A program made the position numbers and the translations under genes. This document shows positions 15,079 through 23,069 of a stretch of 30,051 nucleotides of DNA, in pieces. Origin of the DNA: CAZXEJ01 sp964639895 (GTDB lineage Bacteria > Desulfobacterota_D > UBA1144 > Nemesobacterales > JADFKM01); contig CAZXEJ010000026.1 of assembly GCA_964639895.1 (NCBI GenBank), positions 1 to 30,051 on the forward strand, written 5' to 3'. The number at the start of each line of letters is the position of its first letter. Positions within the stretch are counted from its first letter, which is position 1. Below the pieces are notes generated by a model. The model had not been told where the DNA came from. It saw nothing but the letters and a program-made list of their open reading frames with translations, and did not search any database.

Positions 15079-15318
15079 CTCTGAAAAACCTCCGTTTCGG
15101 CCGTCATCCCCCGGCCAAGACACGCATAGAGTTCGCTACCAGTTGAACGGCGCCCCTCTCCGACACTCCACTCCTCTCCCCCACGCCCTATCCCCAGCCG
15201 TACGTGCCCCGCTTATCCTCGGGGCCGCTAACGCCCCCCAACGAGAACCACCGCTTCCCCTGCTCGGGCGCCCCCCACTCCCCCGACCACGGAAGGTCGC
15301 CCCCAAAGAGCGGCGGGC
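15079..15318 (-). promoter_or_regulatory. G-rich structured gap between rpoA and rplQ
   Basis: No gene is visible in this 240-nt gap. The transcribed strand is dense in G-runs (several of 4-6 G), including GGGGATAGGGCGTGGGGG, and has hairpins CGACC/GGTCG (15284-15299) and GCCCCG/CGGGGC (15206-15225), plus GGCCG/CGGCC near the rplQ ribosome site. It could be an mRNA quadruplex or leader controlling rplQ or the rpoA 3' end. No convincing promoter was found in it. Confidence 0.35.
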
Positions 15319-16359
15319 CTACATCCTAGCCTTCCTCTCCTTCTCGCGCCGGCTCTTTTCGGCCTCGTAGACCTCCTTTTTGAGCTTGGTCCCCAGCTCC
15401 AGGTCAAGCTCCTTGAGCCTCTCCTTTATCTCGAGCAACGAGCGCTTGCCGAAGTTCTCCAGGTTGAGCAGCTCCTCTTCGGTCTTCTGTACAAGGTCGC
15501 CCGTCAGTTCGACGCCCGCCCTACGGAGGCAGTTTAGGCAACGTGCCGAGAGGTCCAGCTCCTCGATACTCGTAAACAGGATGTCCTCCGTGCCGCTTAT
15601 CTCCGAGCTCTCCTCCTCCGAGGGCAGGGCCTCTATCTCCTCCTCGTCGAAGTTTATGAATATGGTGAGCTGTTCCTTGAGGATCTTGGCCGCATAGGCT
15701 ACGGCGTCTTCGGGCCGTATGGTTCCGTTGGTCCACACCTCGAGCGTGAGCCTCTCATAGTCGGTCCTGCGGCCCACGCGGGCGTTGGTGACGGTGTAGT
15801 TCACCCTGCGCACCGGGGAGAAGAGGGCGTCGATGGGGATGACGCCTATCTCCCTTATCTCTTCGGTTCTTCTCTCTACTGGCACATAGCCGCGGCCCAT
15901 CTCGACCGTCATCTCCATCTCCAGCTTGGCACCCTCGGAGAGGGTGGCGATGTGGTGCTCGGGATTGAGAATCTCGACCTGATGGGTGCAGATGATATCG
16001 CCTGCCGTCACGTCCGTCTCACCCTCGGCGCTTATGCGTATCTTCTGCGGCTCATAGGTGTGCATCGCCAGGTTGACGCCCTTGAGGTTGAGCACTATGT
16101 CGGTCACGTCCTCCTTTACGCCCGTTATGGTGGAGAACTCGTGCAAGACCCCATCGATCTTGACCGACGTGATGGCAGGACCCTGGATGGAAGACAGAAG
16201 CACCCGCCGCAGCGCGTTGCCCAGCGTGATGCCGTATCCCCGCTCGAGAGGCTCGCAGATGAACTTGCCGTAGGTGTCTGTCGAGTCCTTCTCGTCCTTC
16301 TCCAGTCTCCTGGGTCGGATGAGATCCTGCCAGTTCCTCTGAAATTCTTTCACGTCCAT
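15319..16359 (-). CDS. rpoA: DNA-directed RNA polymerase subunit alpha
   Basis: Assembly platform of RNA polymerase (N-terminal domain) and contact for UP elements and activators (C-terminal domain). The 346-residue protein has the dimerising domain with GYGITLGNALRRVLLSSI (near residue 40) and VERRTEEIREIGVIPIDALFSPVRRVNY, an acidic linker, then a CTD containing LSARCLNCLRRAG and LENFGKRSLLEIKERL. DNA-contact residues equivalent to E. coli Arg265 and Asn268 are kept, while Lys298 is Arg. A basic tail of about 20 residues (KLKKEVYEAEKSRREKERKARM region) extends past the usual end. ATG 16359 has a GGGAGG site; 67 nt after rpsD. Confidence 0.98.
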   Translation of the reverse strand: MDVKEFQRNWQDLIRPRRLEKDEKDSTDTYGKFICEPLERGYGITLGNALRRVLLSSIQGPAITSVKIDGVLHEFSTITGVKEDVTDIVLNLKGVNLAMHTYEPQKIRISAEGETDVTAGDIICTHQVEILNPEHHIATLSEGAKLEMEMTVEMGRGYVPVERRTEEIREIGVIPIDALFSPVRRVNYTVTNARVGRRTDYERLTLEVWTNGTIRPEDAVAYAAKILKEQLTIFINFDEEEIEALPSEEESSEISGTEDILFTSIEELDLSARCLNCLRRAGVELTGDLVQKTEEELLNLENFGKRSLLEIKERLKELDLELGTKLKKEVYEAEKSRREKERKARM

Positions 16360-16426
16360 ATTCCCTCCCAGTTTTTTTCCGCCCCCGATCGATGCAGTGC
16401 ATGCGACAAGGGAAGAACCACCGGTG

Positions 16427-17059
16427 TCAATGCTTGGAGTAGAACTCGACGATCAACTGTTCCTCGATGGGTACGGTGACGTCCTCCCTCGAGGGGAGCC
16501 TCTTGACGACCCCCTTGAAGTTGGAGGGGTCCTGCTCGAGCCATTCCGGGAACCCCCGACGCGTCAACCCTTCGAGTGACTGCTTGATGCGCTCCATGTC
16601 GCGGCTGGCTGGCTTGACCTCGACGACGTCGCCCGCCCTGACCTGGTAGGACGGTATGTCCACCTTGCGACCGTTGACCCGAATGTGGCCGTAACGCACC
16701 AGCTGGCGGGCCTCCTTACGGGAACTCGCGAACCCCAACCTGTAGACGACGTTGTCCAGGCGGCTCTCGAGGAAGCGGATCAGCAAATCACCCGTGACGC
16801 CCTTCATGCGGGCGGCCCGCTCGAAGTAGCCCCTGAACTGCTTCTCGACCAGGCCGTACATCCTCTTGACCTTCTGCTTCTCCCTGAGGCGGACGCCGAA
16901 GTCGGTTACCTTGGGCCGTCTGAACCCGTGCTCGCCGGGCACCTGATCGGGCCTCCTGACGATGGGGCACTTCTCCGTGTAGCACTTCTCGCCCTTGAGA
17001 AAGAGCTTCATTCCCTCTCTTCTGCAAAACCTGCAAACTGGTCCCGTGTATCTAGCCAA
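16427..17059 (-). CDS. rpsD: 30S ribosomal protein S4, zinc-binding form
   Basis: Primary 16S rRNA-binding assembly protein of the 30S subunit. The 210-residue protein starts MARYTGPVCRFC and has four cysteines (9, 12, 26, 31) in the C+ zinc arrangement, plus the S4 RNA-binding domain (RLDNVVYRLGFASSR...VNGRKVDIPSYQVRAGD). The start is TTG at 17059: an in-frame TAG three codons upstream excludes any longer form, and the cysteines lie before the next Met. In E. coli S4 represses the alpha operon; a structured gap ahead of rpsK might serve that here. Confidence 0.97.
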   Translation of the reverse strand: MARYTGPVCRFCRREGMKLFLKGEKCYTEKCPIVRRPDQVPGEHGFRRPKVTDFGVRLREKQKVKRMYGLVEKQFRGYFERAARMKGVTGDLLIRFLESRLDNVVYRLGFASSRKEARQLVRYGHIRVNGRKVDIPSYQVRAGDVVEVKPASRDMERIKQSLEGLTRRGFPEWLEQDPSNFKGVVKRLPSREDVTVPIEEQLIVEFYSKH

Positions 17060-17151
17060 CTGATTCTATTCCTCCCCTGTATATTCATCCTGCCGCCCAC
17101 GTCCCGGACCACTACGGCCCGGCGGCGGCGCTGCGGGCCGCACAGGCCCAT

Positions 17152-17535
17152 CTAAACCCTTCTCCGTCCCGGGGGCCGGCAGCCGTTGTGGGGTATCGGA
17201 GTGACGTCCTTTATAAGCGACACCCTGAGCCCGGCCGCCTGCAACGCCCTTATGGCCGGTTCCCTCCCGGGTCCCGGGCCCTTTACGTAGACGGCCACCG
17301 TCTTCATCCCGTGGGACATGGCCTTGCGGGCCGCATCCTCCGAGGCGACCTGAGCCGCAAACGGAGTCCCCTTACGCGTTCCCTTGAACCCGCGGGTGCC
17401 ACCGCTGGCCCACGCCACCGTGTTTCCGTCGTTGTCGGTGATGGTGATGACGGTGTTATTGAACGTGGCATGTATGTGTGCTATGCCGCTCTCGACATAT
17501 TTCTTGGTTCTCTTTCCACCCTTCTTCTTGGCCAA
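17152..17535 (-). CDS. rpsK: 30S ribosomal protein S11
   Basis: Platform protein of the 30S subunit near the mRNA exit. The 127-residue protein has the conserved GIAHIHATFNNTVITITDNDGN, FKGTRKGTPFAAQ and the C-terminal IPHNGCRPPGRRRV. The start is TTG at 17535 with a GGAGG ribosome site 7 nt upstream; the codon two positions before it is an in-frame TAG, so no ATG start is possible. It lies 99 nt after rpsM and 92 nt before rpsD, looser spacing than in the spc part. Confidence 0.98.
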   Translation of the reverse strand: MAKKKGGKRTKKYVESGIAHIHATFNNTVITITDNDGNTVAWASGGTRGFKGTRKGTPFAAQVASEDAARKAMSHGMKTVAVYVKGPGPGREPAIRALQAAGLRVSLIKDVTPIPHNGCRPPGRRRV

Positions 17536-17564
17536 CTCCTAACCTCCCGTCGAAGCTTCTCTGG

Positions 17565-17613
17565 GCTCGGCACCCCACGGTGTGGTCCGCGCACGGCCAA
17601 CCGCGGGCCGAGC
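17565..17613 (-). promoter_or_regulatory. Structured RNA element between rpsM and rpsK
   Basis: GCTCGGC (17565-17571) pairs with GCCGAGC (17607-17613), enclosing CCAC-GGT-GTGG (17575-17585) and a CGCG/CGCG hairpin, giving a possible three-way junction about 30 nt ahead of the rpsK start. Such folds near alpha-operon starts bind S4 in enterobacteria. That this one does is only inference. Confidence 0.3.
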
Positions 17614-17634
17614 ACTCGAGGCGCGCGCCCCGCC

Positions 17635-18009
17635 TCAGACCTTCTTCTTCTTCGCTATGGCAGCCCCGCGCGGCCCCTTGCGCGTGCGCGCGTTCGATCT
17701 CGTCCTCTGGCCCCTCACGGGCAGGCCCTGACGATGCCGGAGCCCTCGGTAGGAGCCTATCTCGATGAGCCTGCGGATGTTCTGCCTTATCTCCTGTCTG
17801 AGGTCGCCTTCTACGACATAGTTCTTCTCGATTATGTCCCTTATGCGCGCGATCTCCTCTTCGGTGAGCTCGCCCCCGCGCTTCATCGGGTCGACGCCCG
17901 CCTCCTTGAGGACCTGTTGCGACCTCCAGCGGCCAATGCCGTAGATGCTCGTCAGCCCTATCCAGATGCGCTTGCCGTTCGGCACGTCAACGCCGGCTAT
18001 CCTAGGCAT
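17635..18009 (-). CDS. rpsM: 30S ribosomal protein S13
   Basis: Head protein of the 30S subunit contacting 5S/L5 bridges and P-site tRNA. The 124-residue protein opens MPRIAGVDVPNGKRIWIGLTSIYGIG and ends with the Lys/Arg-rich tail that reaches tRNA (LPVRGQRTRSNARTRKGPRG...KKKKV). ATG 18009 has a GGGAGG-like site. It follows rpmJ by 15 nt, in the standard infA-rpmJ-rpsM-rpsK-rpsD-rpoA-rplQ order. GRWRSQQ replaces the more usual G-x-x-x-A segment after GIG, a minor variation. Confidence 0.98.
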   Translation of the reverse strand: MPRIAGVDVPNGKRIWIGLTSIYGIGRWRSQQVLKEAGVDPMKRGGELTEEEIARIRDIIEKNYVVEGDLRQEIRQNIRRLIEIGSYRGLRHRQGLPVRGQRTRSNARTRKGPRGAAIAKKKKV

Positions 18010-18024
18010 ACTGTCCCAACCTCC

Positions 18025-18138
18025 CTAGCCTTGCTTCTGCTTGTGTTTCTTGTTGACGCATATGACGCGCACCACGCCCCTGCGCCTTATGATCTTGCAC
18101 TTGTCGCAAATCTTCTTCACCGAAGCCCTTACCTTCAC
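18025..18138 (-). CDS. rpmJ: 50S ribosomal protein L36, zinc-binding form
   Basis: A 37-residue large-subunit protein, read directly from the gap between infA and rpsM. It opens MKVRASVKKICDKC and carries the zinc ligands Cys11, Cys14, Cys27 and His32, so it is the C+ paralogue. The start is GTG at 18136-18138, with GGAGG 9 nt upstream, and the canonical MKVR N-terminus fits exactly. It ends in TAG at 18025-18027. Confidence 0.96.
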   Translation of the reverse strand: MKVRASVKKICDKCKIIRRRGVVRVICVNKKHKQKQG

Positions 18139-18156
18139 GTCGCTACACCTCCGTGC

Positions 18157-18381
18157 TCACTTCCTCAGCCGGTACGTGATGCGCCCCTTCGTAAGGTCGT
18201 AGGGCGACAGCACCACTTTGACCCTGTCGCCGGGCAGTATCCTTATGAAATGGGACCTCATCTTACCGGAGACGTAGGCCAACACCTTGTGTCCGCCTTC
18301 AAGCTCTACGCGGAACATGGCGTTGGGCAACGCCTCGACCACCGTACCTTCGAACTCTATGCGTTCTTCTTTCTTTGCCAT
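18157..18381 (-). CDS. infA: Translation initiation factor IF-1
   Basis: Binds the 30S A site during initiation. The 74-residue protein is a single OB-fold, close to the usual 72: MAKKEERIEFEGTVVEALPN, FRVELEGGHKVLAYVSGKMR, IRILPGDRVKVVLSPYDLTKGRITYR. Position between map and rpmJ is standard. ATG 18381 lies 2 nt after the map stop codon. Three of its four Ile codons are ATA, showing the unusual Ile codon use of this genome. Confidence 0.98.
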   Translation of the reverse strand: MAKKEERIEFEGTVVEALPNAMFRVELEGGHKVLAYVSGKMRSHFIRILPGDRVKVVLSPYDLTKGRITYRLRK

Positions 18382-18383
18382 AT

Positions 18384-19166
18384 CTATTCCCGCTCACCCT
18401 CTCCGTCACGCTCGGTGAGCACCACGGGGCCGTCACTGCAGATGGCCACCGTGTGCTCGAAATGGGCCGAGAGCGAGCCGTCCTTGGTGACGGCCGTCCA
18501 ACCGTCGGAGAGTATCTCCACCTCGGAGGCCCCCGCATTGACCATGGGCTCGATGGCGAGCACCATACCGGGCTTGAGCCTCACGCCGTAGCCCCAGCGC
18601 CCGTTGTCGGGCACGAAGTTGGGCACTTGCGGATCCTCGTGAAGGCTCTTGCCTATGCCGTGCCCTACGAACGCCGTGACGACGGAGAAACCGGCCCCCT
18701 CGACGCACTCCTGAATGGCGCGCGATATGTCGACGAGCCGGTTCGAGGGTCGCGCCTTCTCGATCCCCCGGTACAGCGCCTCGCGCGTGACCTCTAGAAG
18801 ACGGGCCGCCGTCTGCTTTATCTCCCCGACCGGCACCGTAACGGCCGCATCGCCGTAGTAGCCGTCCACGCAGGCGCCGAAGTCCATGCTCACGATGTCG
18901 CCCTCGCGCAGCACCTTGCGCGGGCTGGGCGGCCCGTGGACGATCTCGTTGTTGATGGCGAAGCAGACCGACGCCGGGTAGTTCCGGTACCCTTTGAAGG
19001 CGGGCTTCGCCCCCAGATCGCGGGCCATTTCCTCGGCCATCCGATCGAGCCGGAGCGTGTCCACCCCTGGGACGGCCTCGCGCTCGAGCATCGCCAGCAC
19101 CTGGCTCACAATGCGCGAGGCGCGCCTCATCTTCTCGATCTCGCGCTTGGTCTTTATGTAAATCAT
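18384..19166 (-). CDS. map: Methionine aminopeptidase, type I
   Basis: Removes the initiator Met from nascent proteins. The 260-residue enzyme has all five metal ligands in place by motif: DFGACVDGYYGDAAVTV (two Asp), GHGIGKSLHEDPQVPN (His), AIEPMVNAG (Glu) and the C-terminal FEHTVAI (Glu). The start at ATG 19166 (MIYIKTKREIEKMR) is the canonical one and lies 5 nt after adk; a longer frame to 19193 would overlap adk and adds no conserved residues. infA follows after 2 nt. Confidence 0.97.
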   Translation of the reverse strand: MIYIKTKREIEKMRRASRIVSQVLAMLEREAVPGVDTLRLDRMAEEMARDLGAKPAFKGYRNYPASVCFAINNEIVHGPPSPRKVLREGDIVSMDFGACVDGYYGDAAVTVPVGEIKQTAARLLEVTREALYRGIEKARPSNRLVDISRAIQECVEGAGFSVVTAFVGHGIGKSLHEDPQVPNFVPDNGRWGYGVRLKPGMVLAIEPMVNAGASEVEILSDGWTAVTKDGSLSAHFEHTVAICSDGPVVLTERDGEGERE

Positions 19167-19171
19167 GACGC

Positions 19172-19750
19172 TCACGCCCCGGGGGCACAGCACCCGAGCG
19201 CTTCGTTTATCCTTGCAAACACCTCCTCTACGTCTCCGATACCGTCTATCTTCTTTAAGATACCTGATTTCTTGTAATATTCCTTGAGCGGTTCCGTCTG
19301 CCTGCGATATACCTCGAGCCTGTTCCGCGCCACCTCGACGCTGTCGTCGGCCCTGCCCTCGAGCCGCTGTCGGTTGCGTATCCTCTTGAGGATCTCCTCG
19401 TCGTCGACGTCGAGGAAGATGACCGCATCTACAGCCATGCCCTCTACGGCCAGCATCTCGTCAAGGGCCTCGGCCTGCGCCATCGTCCTCGGGAAACCAT
19501 CCAGTATGAACCCCTTGGCGCAATCGGGCCGCTTTATCCTGTCCCTTATTATCCCTATTATCACCTCGTCGGGCACCAGCTCGCCCTTTTCCATGTAGGT
19601 CCGGGCCAGTGCGCCCAACTCCGTTCCCGATTGGACGGCCTCTCTCAACATATCGCCCGTCGATATGTGGGGCAGCCCCAGCTTGTCGACCATCTTGGCC
19701 GCCTGGGTACCTTTGCCGGCCCCGGGCGGTCCGAACAGCACTATGTTCAT
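19172..19750 (-). CDS. adk: Adenylate kinase (short LID form)
   Basis: Interconverts ATP, AMP and ADP. The 192-residue protein has P-loop GPPGAGKGTQ (about residues 7-16), the AMP site STGDMLREAV and GFPRTMAQAEAL, and RNRQRLEGRADDS in place of the long zinc-binding LID found in many bacteria, so it is the short variant. ATG 19750 (MNIVLFGPPGAGKG) is preferred; a GTG two codons upstream at 19756 is possible because the AGGTGG site sits very close. It is 31 nt after secY and 5 nt before map. Confidence 0.95.
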   Translation of the reverse strand: MNIVLFGPPGAGKGTQAAKMVDKLGLPHISTGDMLREAVQSGTELGALARTYMEKGELVPDEVIIGIIRDRIKRPDCAKGFILDGFPRTMAQAEALDEMLAVEGMAVDAVIFLDVDDEEILKRIRNRQRLEGRADDSVEVARNRLEVYRRQTEPLKEYYKKSGILKKIDGIGDVEEVFARINEALGCCAPGA

Positions 19751-19781
19751 CTCCACCTCACGTCCATGAGAGTTGCAGGTT

Positions 19782-21101
19782 TCATACGCCGTACCTCTTC
19801 GGTCCCTTCATCCCGCGCTTGCGTACGAATCCCTCGTAGCTGTGGGTTATGAGGAACGACTCGATCTGCTGCACCGTATCCAGCGTGACTCCCACCACGA
19901 TGAGCAGCGACGTGCCGCCGAAGTAGAACGGCAGATGGAAGGGCTCGCGCTGCAGTATGGAAGGCAACACGCATACCAGGGCCACGTAGACGGCCCCGAT
20001 GAACGTTATCCGCCCCAGTATCTCCTCGATGTACTGGGCCGTCTTCTTCCCTGGCCTGATGCCGGGGATGAAGCCTCCGTTCTTACGCAGATTGTCGGCC
20101 AGGTCATCGGGACTGTAGATGACGGCCGTGTAGAAGTATGCGAAGAAGATTATGAGTCCCGCATAGACGGCGTTGTACCAGAAGCCGCCCGCCACGACGA
20201 AATCCATTATGTCCCTCAACCAAGGCACGTTGACGAAGCTCAGGATGGTCGCCGGAAAAATGAGCAGCGACGAGGCGAAGATGGGCGGTATGACGCCGGC
20301 CGTGTTGACCTTGAGCGGCAGGAACGAGGCTTGTCCGCCGAACACCTTCCTTCCGACGACACGCCGTGGATATTGGACGGGGATCTTTCGGTAGGAGCGC
20401 TCGACGTAGACGATGAACCCGACGACGAGAAGCATGAAGCCTACGATGAGAAGCGCCCCGAAAACGGTGGTCTCGCCCGTCTTGACGAGTCTCACCATGT
20501 CCCAGAACCCGCCCGGCATGCGTGCCAGGATGGAGGAGGCGATGATGAGGGAGATGCCGTTGCCTATGCCGCGCTCCGATATCTGCTCCCCTATCCACAT
20601 GACGAACAGGGAACCGGTCGTAAGCGTGATGACGGTCATGATGCGGAACGACCAGCCGGGGTGGAGCACTATCGAGGCGCCCCGTCCGAACCCACCTTCG
20701 AGAGTGAGGGCCAGCATGAACCCCTGTATCACACAGATGAGCACCGTGCCGTAGCGGGAATACTGGTTTATCTTCCTTCTTCCGGCCTCACCCTCCTTCT
20801 GTATGGCTTCAAGCGAAGGGAAGGCCTTGACCAGAAGAGACATGATGATCGAAGAGGTGATGTAAGGCATGATGCCCAGCGCAAACACGGACGCCCGCGA
20901 CAGGGCACCCCCCGAGAATAGATTCAATATGTCAAAGAGCGTTCCCCGTGTCTGTTCGAATATCTTGACCAGCGCCGTCGGGTCTATGCCGGGCGTCGGA
21001 ACGTACACCCCGAGGCGGTAGACCACGAGCATTATGGCGACAAAGAGCAGCCTGCGGTTGAGCTCGGGGATCTTGGGTATGGCTGCCACGTTCCTGCTCA
21101 T
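19782..21101 (-). CDS. secY: Preprotein translocase channel subunit SecY
   Basis: Forms the protein-conducting channel in the inner membrane with SecE and SecG. The 439-residue protein has ten hydrophobic segments. Recognisable are the N-terminal IPELNRRLLFV, the plug-proximal GTLFDILNLFSGGALSRASVFALGIMPYI region, the cytosolic loop with VERSYRKIPVQYPRR and VVGRK, and GFIPGIRPGKKTAQYIE. Its ATG overlaps the rplO stop codon (ATGA, 21098-21101), so translation is coupled to L15. adk follows after 31 nt. Confidence 0.98.
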   Translation of the reverse strand: MSRNVAAIPKIPELNRRLLFVAIMLVVYRLGVYVPTPGIDPTALVKIFEQTRGTLFDILNLFSGGALSRASVFALGIMPYITSSIIMSLLVKAFPSLEAIQKEGEAGRRKINQYSRYGTVLICVIQGFMLALTLEGGFGRGASIVLHPGWSFRIMTVITLTTGSLFVMWIGEQISERGIGNGISLIIASSILARMPGGFWDMVRLVKTGETTVFGALLIVGFMLLVVGFIVYVERSYRKIPVQYPRRVVGRKVFGGQASFLPLKVNTAGVIPPIFASSLLIFPATILSFVNVPWLRDIMDFVVAGGFWYNAVYAGLIIFFAYFYTAVIYSPDDLADNLRKNGGFIPGIRPGKKTAQYIEEILGRITFIGAVYVALVCVLPSILQREPFHLPFYFGGTSLLIVVGVTLDTVQQIESFLITHSYEGFVRKRGMKGPKRYGV

Positions 21102-21550
21102 AAGACCTCGGCCTTACCGCCCTTGCCCTCGATCTTGGCCACGGCGGACCTGCTGAACTTGTGCGCCCTGACGACCAGCGGCCGCTCGAGATCCCCCCGG
21201 CCGAGTACCTTGACCGGGGCCTTGCCGCTTACGAGACCCGCCTCGTGCAGCCTCTCGGGGGTGACTTCCTCGTCGGGCTCGAACCTCCGCAGCTGGTCGA
21301 GGTTGACGATGTCGTACTCCTGCCTGAAAACGTTCGTGAACCCGCGCTTGGGCACCCTCATCTTAAGCGGCGTCTGGCCGCCCTCGAACCACGGCGACAC
21401 GCCGCCGCCCGAGCGGGCGTTCTGGCCCTTGTGGCCGCGGCCGCTTGTTTTGCCGTGGCACCCCGGCCCCCGGCCCACACGCTTCCTTCGCTTCACGGAT
21501 CCACGAGGCGGCGAAAGCGTACTCAGTATGGGTGTTCTACTCTCACTCAT
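21098..21550 (-). CDS. rplO: 50S ribosomal protein L15
   Basis: Late-assembly 50S protein contacting 23S rRNA. The 150-residue protein shows LSPPRGSVKRRKRVGRGPGCHGKTSGRGHKGQ and GGQTPLKMRVPKRGF, then KVLGRGDLERPLVVRAHKFSRSA. ATG 21550 is the usual start; a longer frame runs back into rpsE and is rejected. It lies only 10 nt after rpsE, leaving no room for rpmD (L30), which normally sits between the two. It overlaps secY by 4 nt. Confidence 0.97.
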   Translation of the reverse strand: MSESRTPILSTLSPPRGSVKRRKRVGRGPGCHGKTSGRGHKGQNARSGGGVSPWFEGGQTPLKMRVPKRGFTNVFRQEYDIVNLDQLRRFEPDEEVTPERLHEAGLVSGKAPVKVLGRGDLERPLVVRAHKFSRSAVAKIEGKGGKAEVL

Positions 21551-21560
21551 GGCGATCACT

Positions 21561-22088
21561 TCAGGTATTGAAATAATAGGGTGGCAGATCCAGGTCATTT
21601 ACCTCCAAGCCTCTCAGCCTGGCCACCTCTTCCGGGGTCCTCAGCTTCTTCAGGCCGTCTATGACGGCGCCCACGACGTTCATCGGGTTGGTTGACCCCA
21701 CCACCTTCGAGAGCACGTCGTGTACGCCGGCGAGCTCCAGCACCGAGCGTACGGCGCCCCCCGCGATGACGCCCGTTCCGGGGGCGGCCGGTTTCAACAG
21801 GACGCGGCTGGTTACGAACTCACCCACCACCTCATGCGGCAGCGTCGTTCCCCTACGGGGTATGCGGAACAGGTTTTTCTTGGCCTTCTCGACGGCCTTC
21901 GATATGGCCGAGGGCACCTCGTTCGACTTTCCGGCCCCGGCCCCCACCACTCCCTCGCCGTTGCCCACGACGACGAAGGCGGTGAAGTGGAACCTCTTGC
22001 CTCCCTTTGTGACCTTGGCCACACGCCGTATGTGGACTATCTTCTCCTTGAGGTCCAATCCCTGGGGATCTATTCTCTCTTGTCTCAA
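21561..22088 (-). CDS. rpsE: 30S ribosomal protein S5
   Basis: 30S body protein involved in decoding fidelity and mRNA unwinding. The 175-residue protein has the double-stranded-RNA-binding N-domain (IVHIRRVAKVTKGGKRFHFTAFVVVGNGEGVVGAGAGK) and the C-domain with APGTGVIAGGAVR, VLSKVVGSTNPMNVV. The start is TTG at 22088 (M-RQERIDPQGLDLKEK), with GGAGGT 5 nt upstream and an in-frame TAA two codons before it, so TTG is forced. 47 nt after rplR. Confidence 0.97.
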   Translation of the reverse strand: MRQERIDPQGLDLKEKIVHIRRVAKVTKGGKRFHFTAFVVVGNGEGVVGAGAGKSNEVPSAISKAVEKAKKNLFRIPRRGTTLPHEVVGEFVTSRVLLKPAAPGTGVIAGGAVRSVLELAGVHDVLSKVVGSTNPMNVVGAVIDGLKKLRTPEEVARLRGLEVNDLDLPPYYFNT

Positions 22089-22135
22089 CCGTTACCTCCC
22101 GTCCTTGGTGGGCAACGCCCGCACCTGAGGTTTCC

Positions 22136-22513
22136 TCAAAACTCCAGCCCCTCCTCGCGCGCGGCGTCTGCGAACGCCTTGACCCTGCCGTGAAACTTGA
22201 ACCCACCCCTGTCGAAGGCGACCTTCTTTATGCCCCGGGCCAGTGCGCGGCGGGCCAGACACTTGCCCACCTGGCGCGCCACGTCGGTCTTGGTCTTCTT
22301 CGCACCGCCCTCAAGAGCCTTCCTCACTTCAGGCGTAAGGGACGACGCGCTTGCCAGAGTCACGCCGCGCTCGTCGTCGATCACCTGGGCGTAGAAGTGT
22401 TTGAGCGACTTGTATACGCTGAGTCGCGGCCTTTCGGCCGTACCGTATAGACGCTTCCTTATCCTCAGGTGTCGGAGCCGTCTTCCTTCCTTACGTCTTA
22501 CCTTACGAATCAT
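22136..22513 (-). CDS. rplR: 50S ribosomal protein L18
   Basis: Binds 5S rRNA in the central protuberance. The 125-residue protein shows RLRHLRIRKRLYGTAERPRLSVYKSLKHFYAQVIDD and the C-terminal GIKKVAFDRGGFKFHGRVKAFADAAREEGLEF, all typical. ATG 22513 overlaps the rplF stop (ATGA). rpsE follows after 47 nt, the order rplF-rplR-rpsE being the standard one. Confidence 0.98.
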   Translation of the reverse strand: MIRKVRRKEGRRLRHLRIRKRLYGTAERPRLSVYKSLKHFYAQVIDDERGVTLASASSLTPEVRKALEGGAKKTKTDVARQVGKCLARRALARGIKKVAFDRGGFKFHGRVKAFADAAREEGLEF

Positions 22514-23058
22514 TTCTTAACCCCGGACTTTCCTGCCTTGAGTCTCAAAACCTCGCCGGCGTACCGTATGCCCTTGCCCTTGTAGGCATCGGGTGGCCTG
22601 AGACGCCTTATGCGCGCTGCCGTCTCGCCCACAAGCTGCTTGTCGATGCCCAAGAGCGTAAGCTTGGTTCCGCGCTCCTCTATCTTGGCGCTCACCCCTT
22701 CGGGAAGAGTAAACACTATGGGGTGGGAATAGCCGAGGGTAAACTTGATTTCACCCTTGCCGGCCTCCTCGGCCCTGTATCCGGTACCCACTATCTCCAG
22801 CACCCGCTCGTAGCCCCGCGACACCCCCTCGACCATGTTTGCCACAAGGGCCCTCGTAAGGCCGTGCATGGCACGGGCGCGGCTTGCGTCGGAATCCCTG
22901 GTGACCACCACGGCGCCGTCGGAGACGGCAACCTCCACGCCATCGGGCAGGCGATGCGTGAGCACCCCCTTTGGACCCTTCACCTCAACCTCGCGGTCCC
23001 GGATCTCCACCTTTACTCCCTCGGGCAGCGGTATGGGCTGTTTTCCTATCCTCGACAT
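22510..23058 (-). CDS. rplF: 50S ribosomal protein L6
   Basis: 50S protein near the GTPase-factor binding region. The 182-residue protein starts MSRIGKQPIPLPEGV (ATG 23058) and has the two repeated L6 domains, including GTGYRAEEAGKGEIKFTLGYSHPI and the C-terminal RPPDAYKGKGIRYAGEVLRLKAGKSGVKK with its signature. A possible start six codons further up lacks conserved sequence. 11 nt after rpsH; overlaps rplR by 4 nt. Confidence 0.98.
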   Translation of the reverse strand: MSRIGKQPIPLPEGVKVEIRDREVEVKGPKGVLTHRLPDGVEVAVSDGAVVVTRDSDASRARAMHGLTRALVANMVEGVSRGYERVLEIVGTGYRAEEAGKGEIKFTLGYSHPIVFTLPEGVSAKIEERGTKLTLLGIDKQLVGETAARIRRLRPPDAYKGKGIRYAGEVLRLKAGKSGVKK

Positions 23059-23069
23059 ATCACTACACC

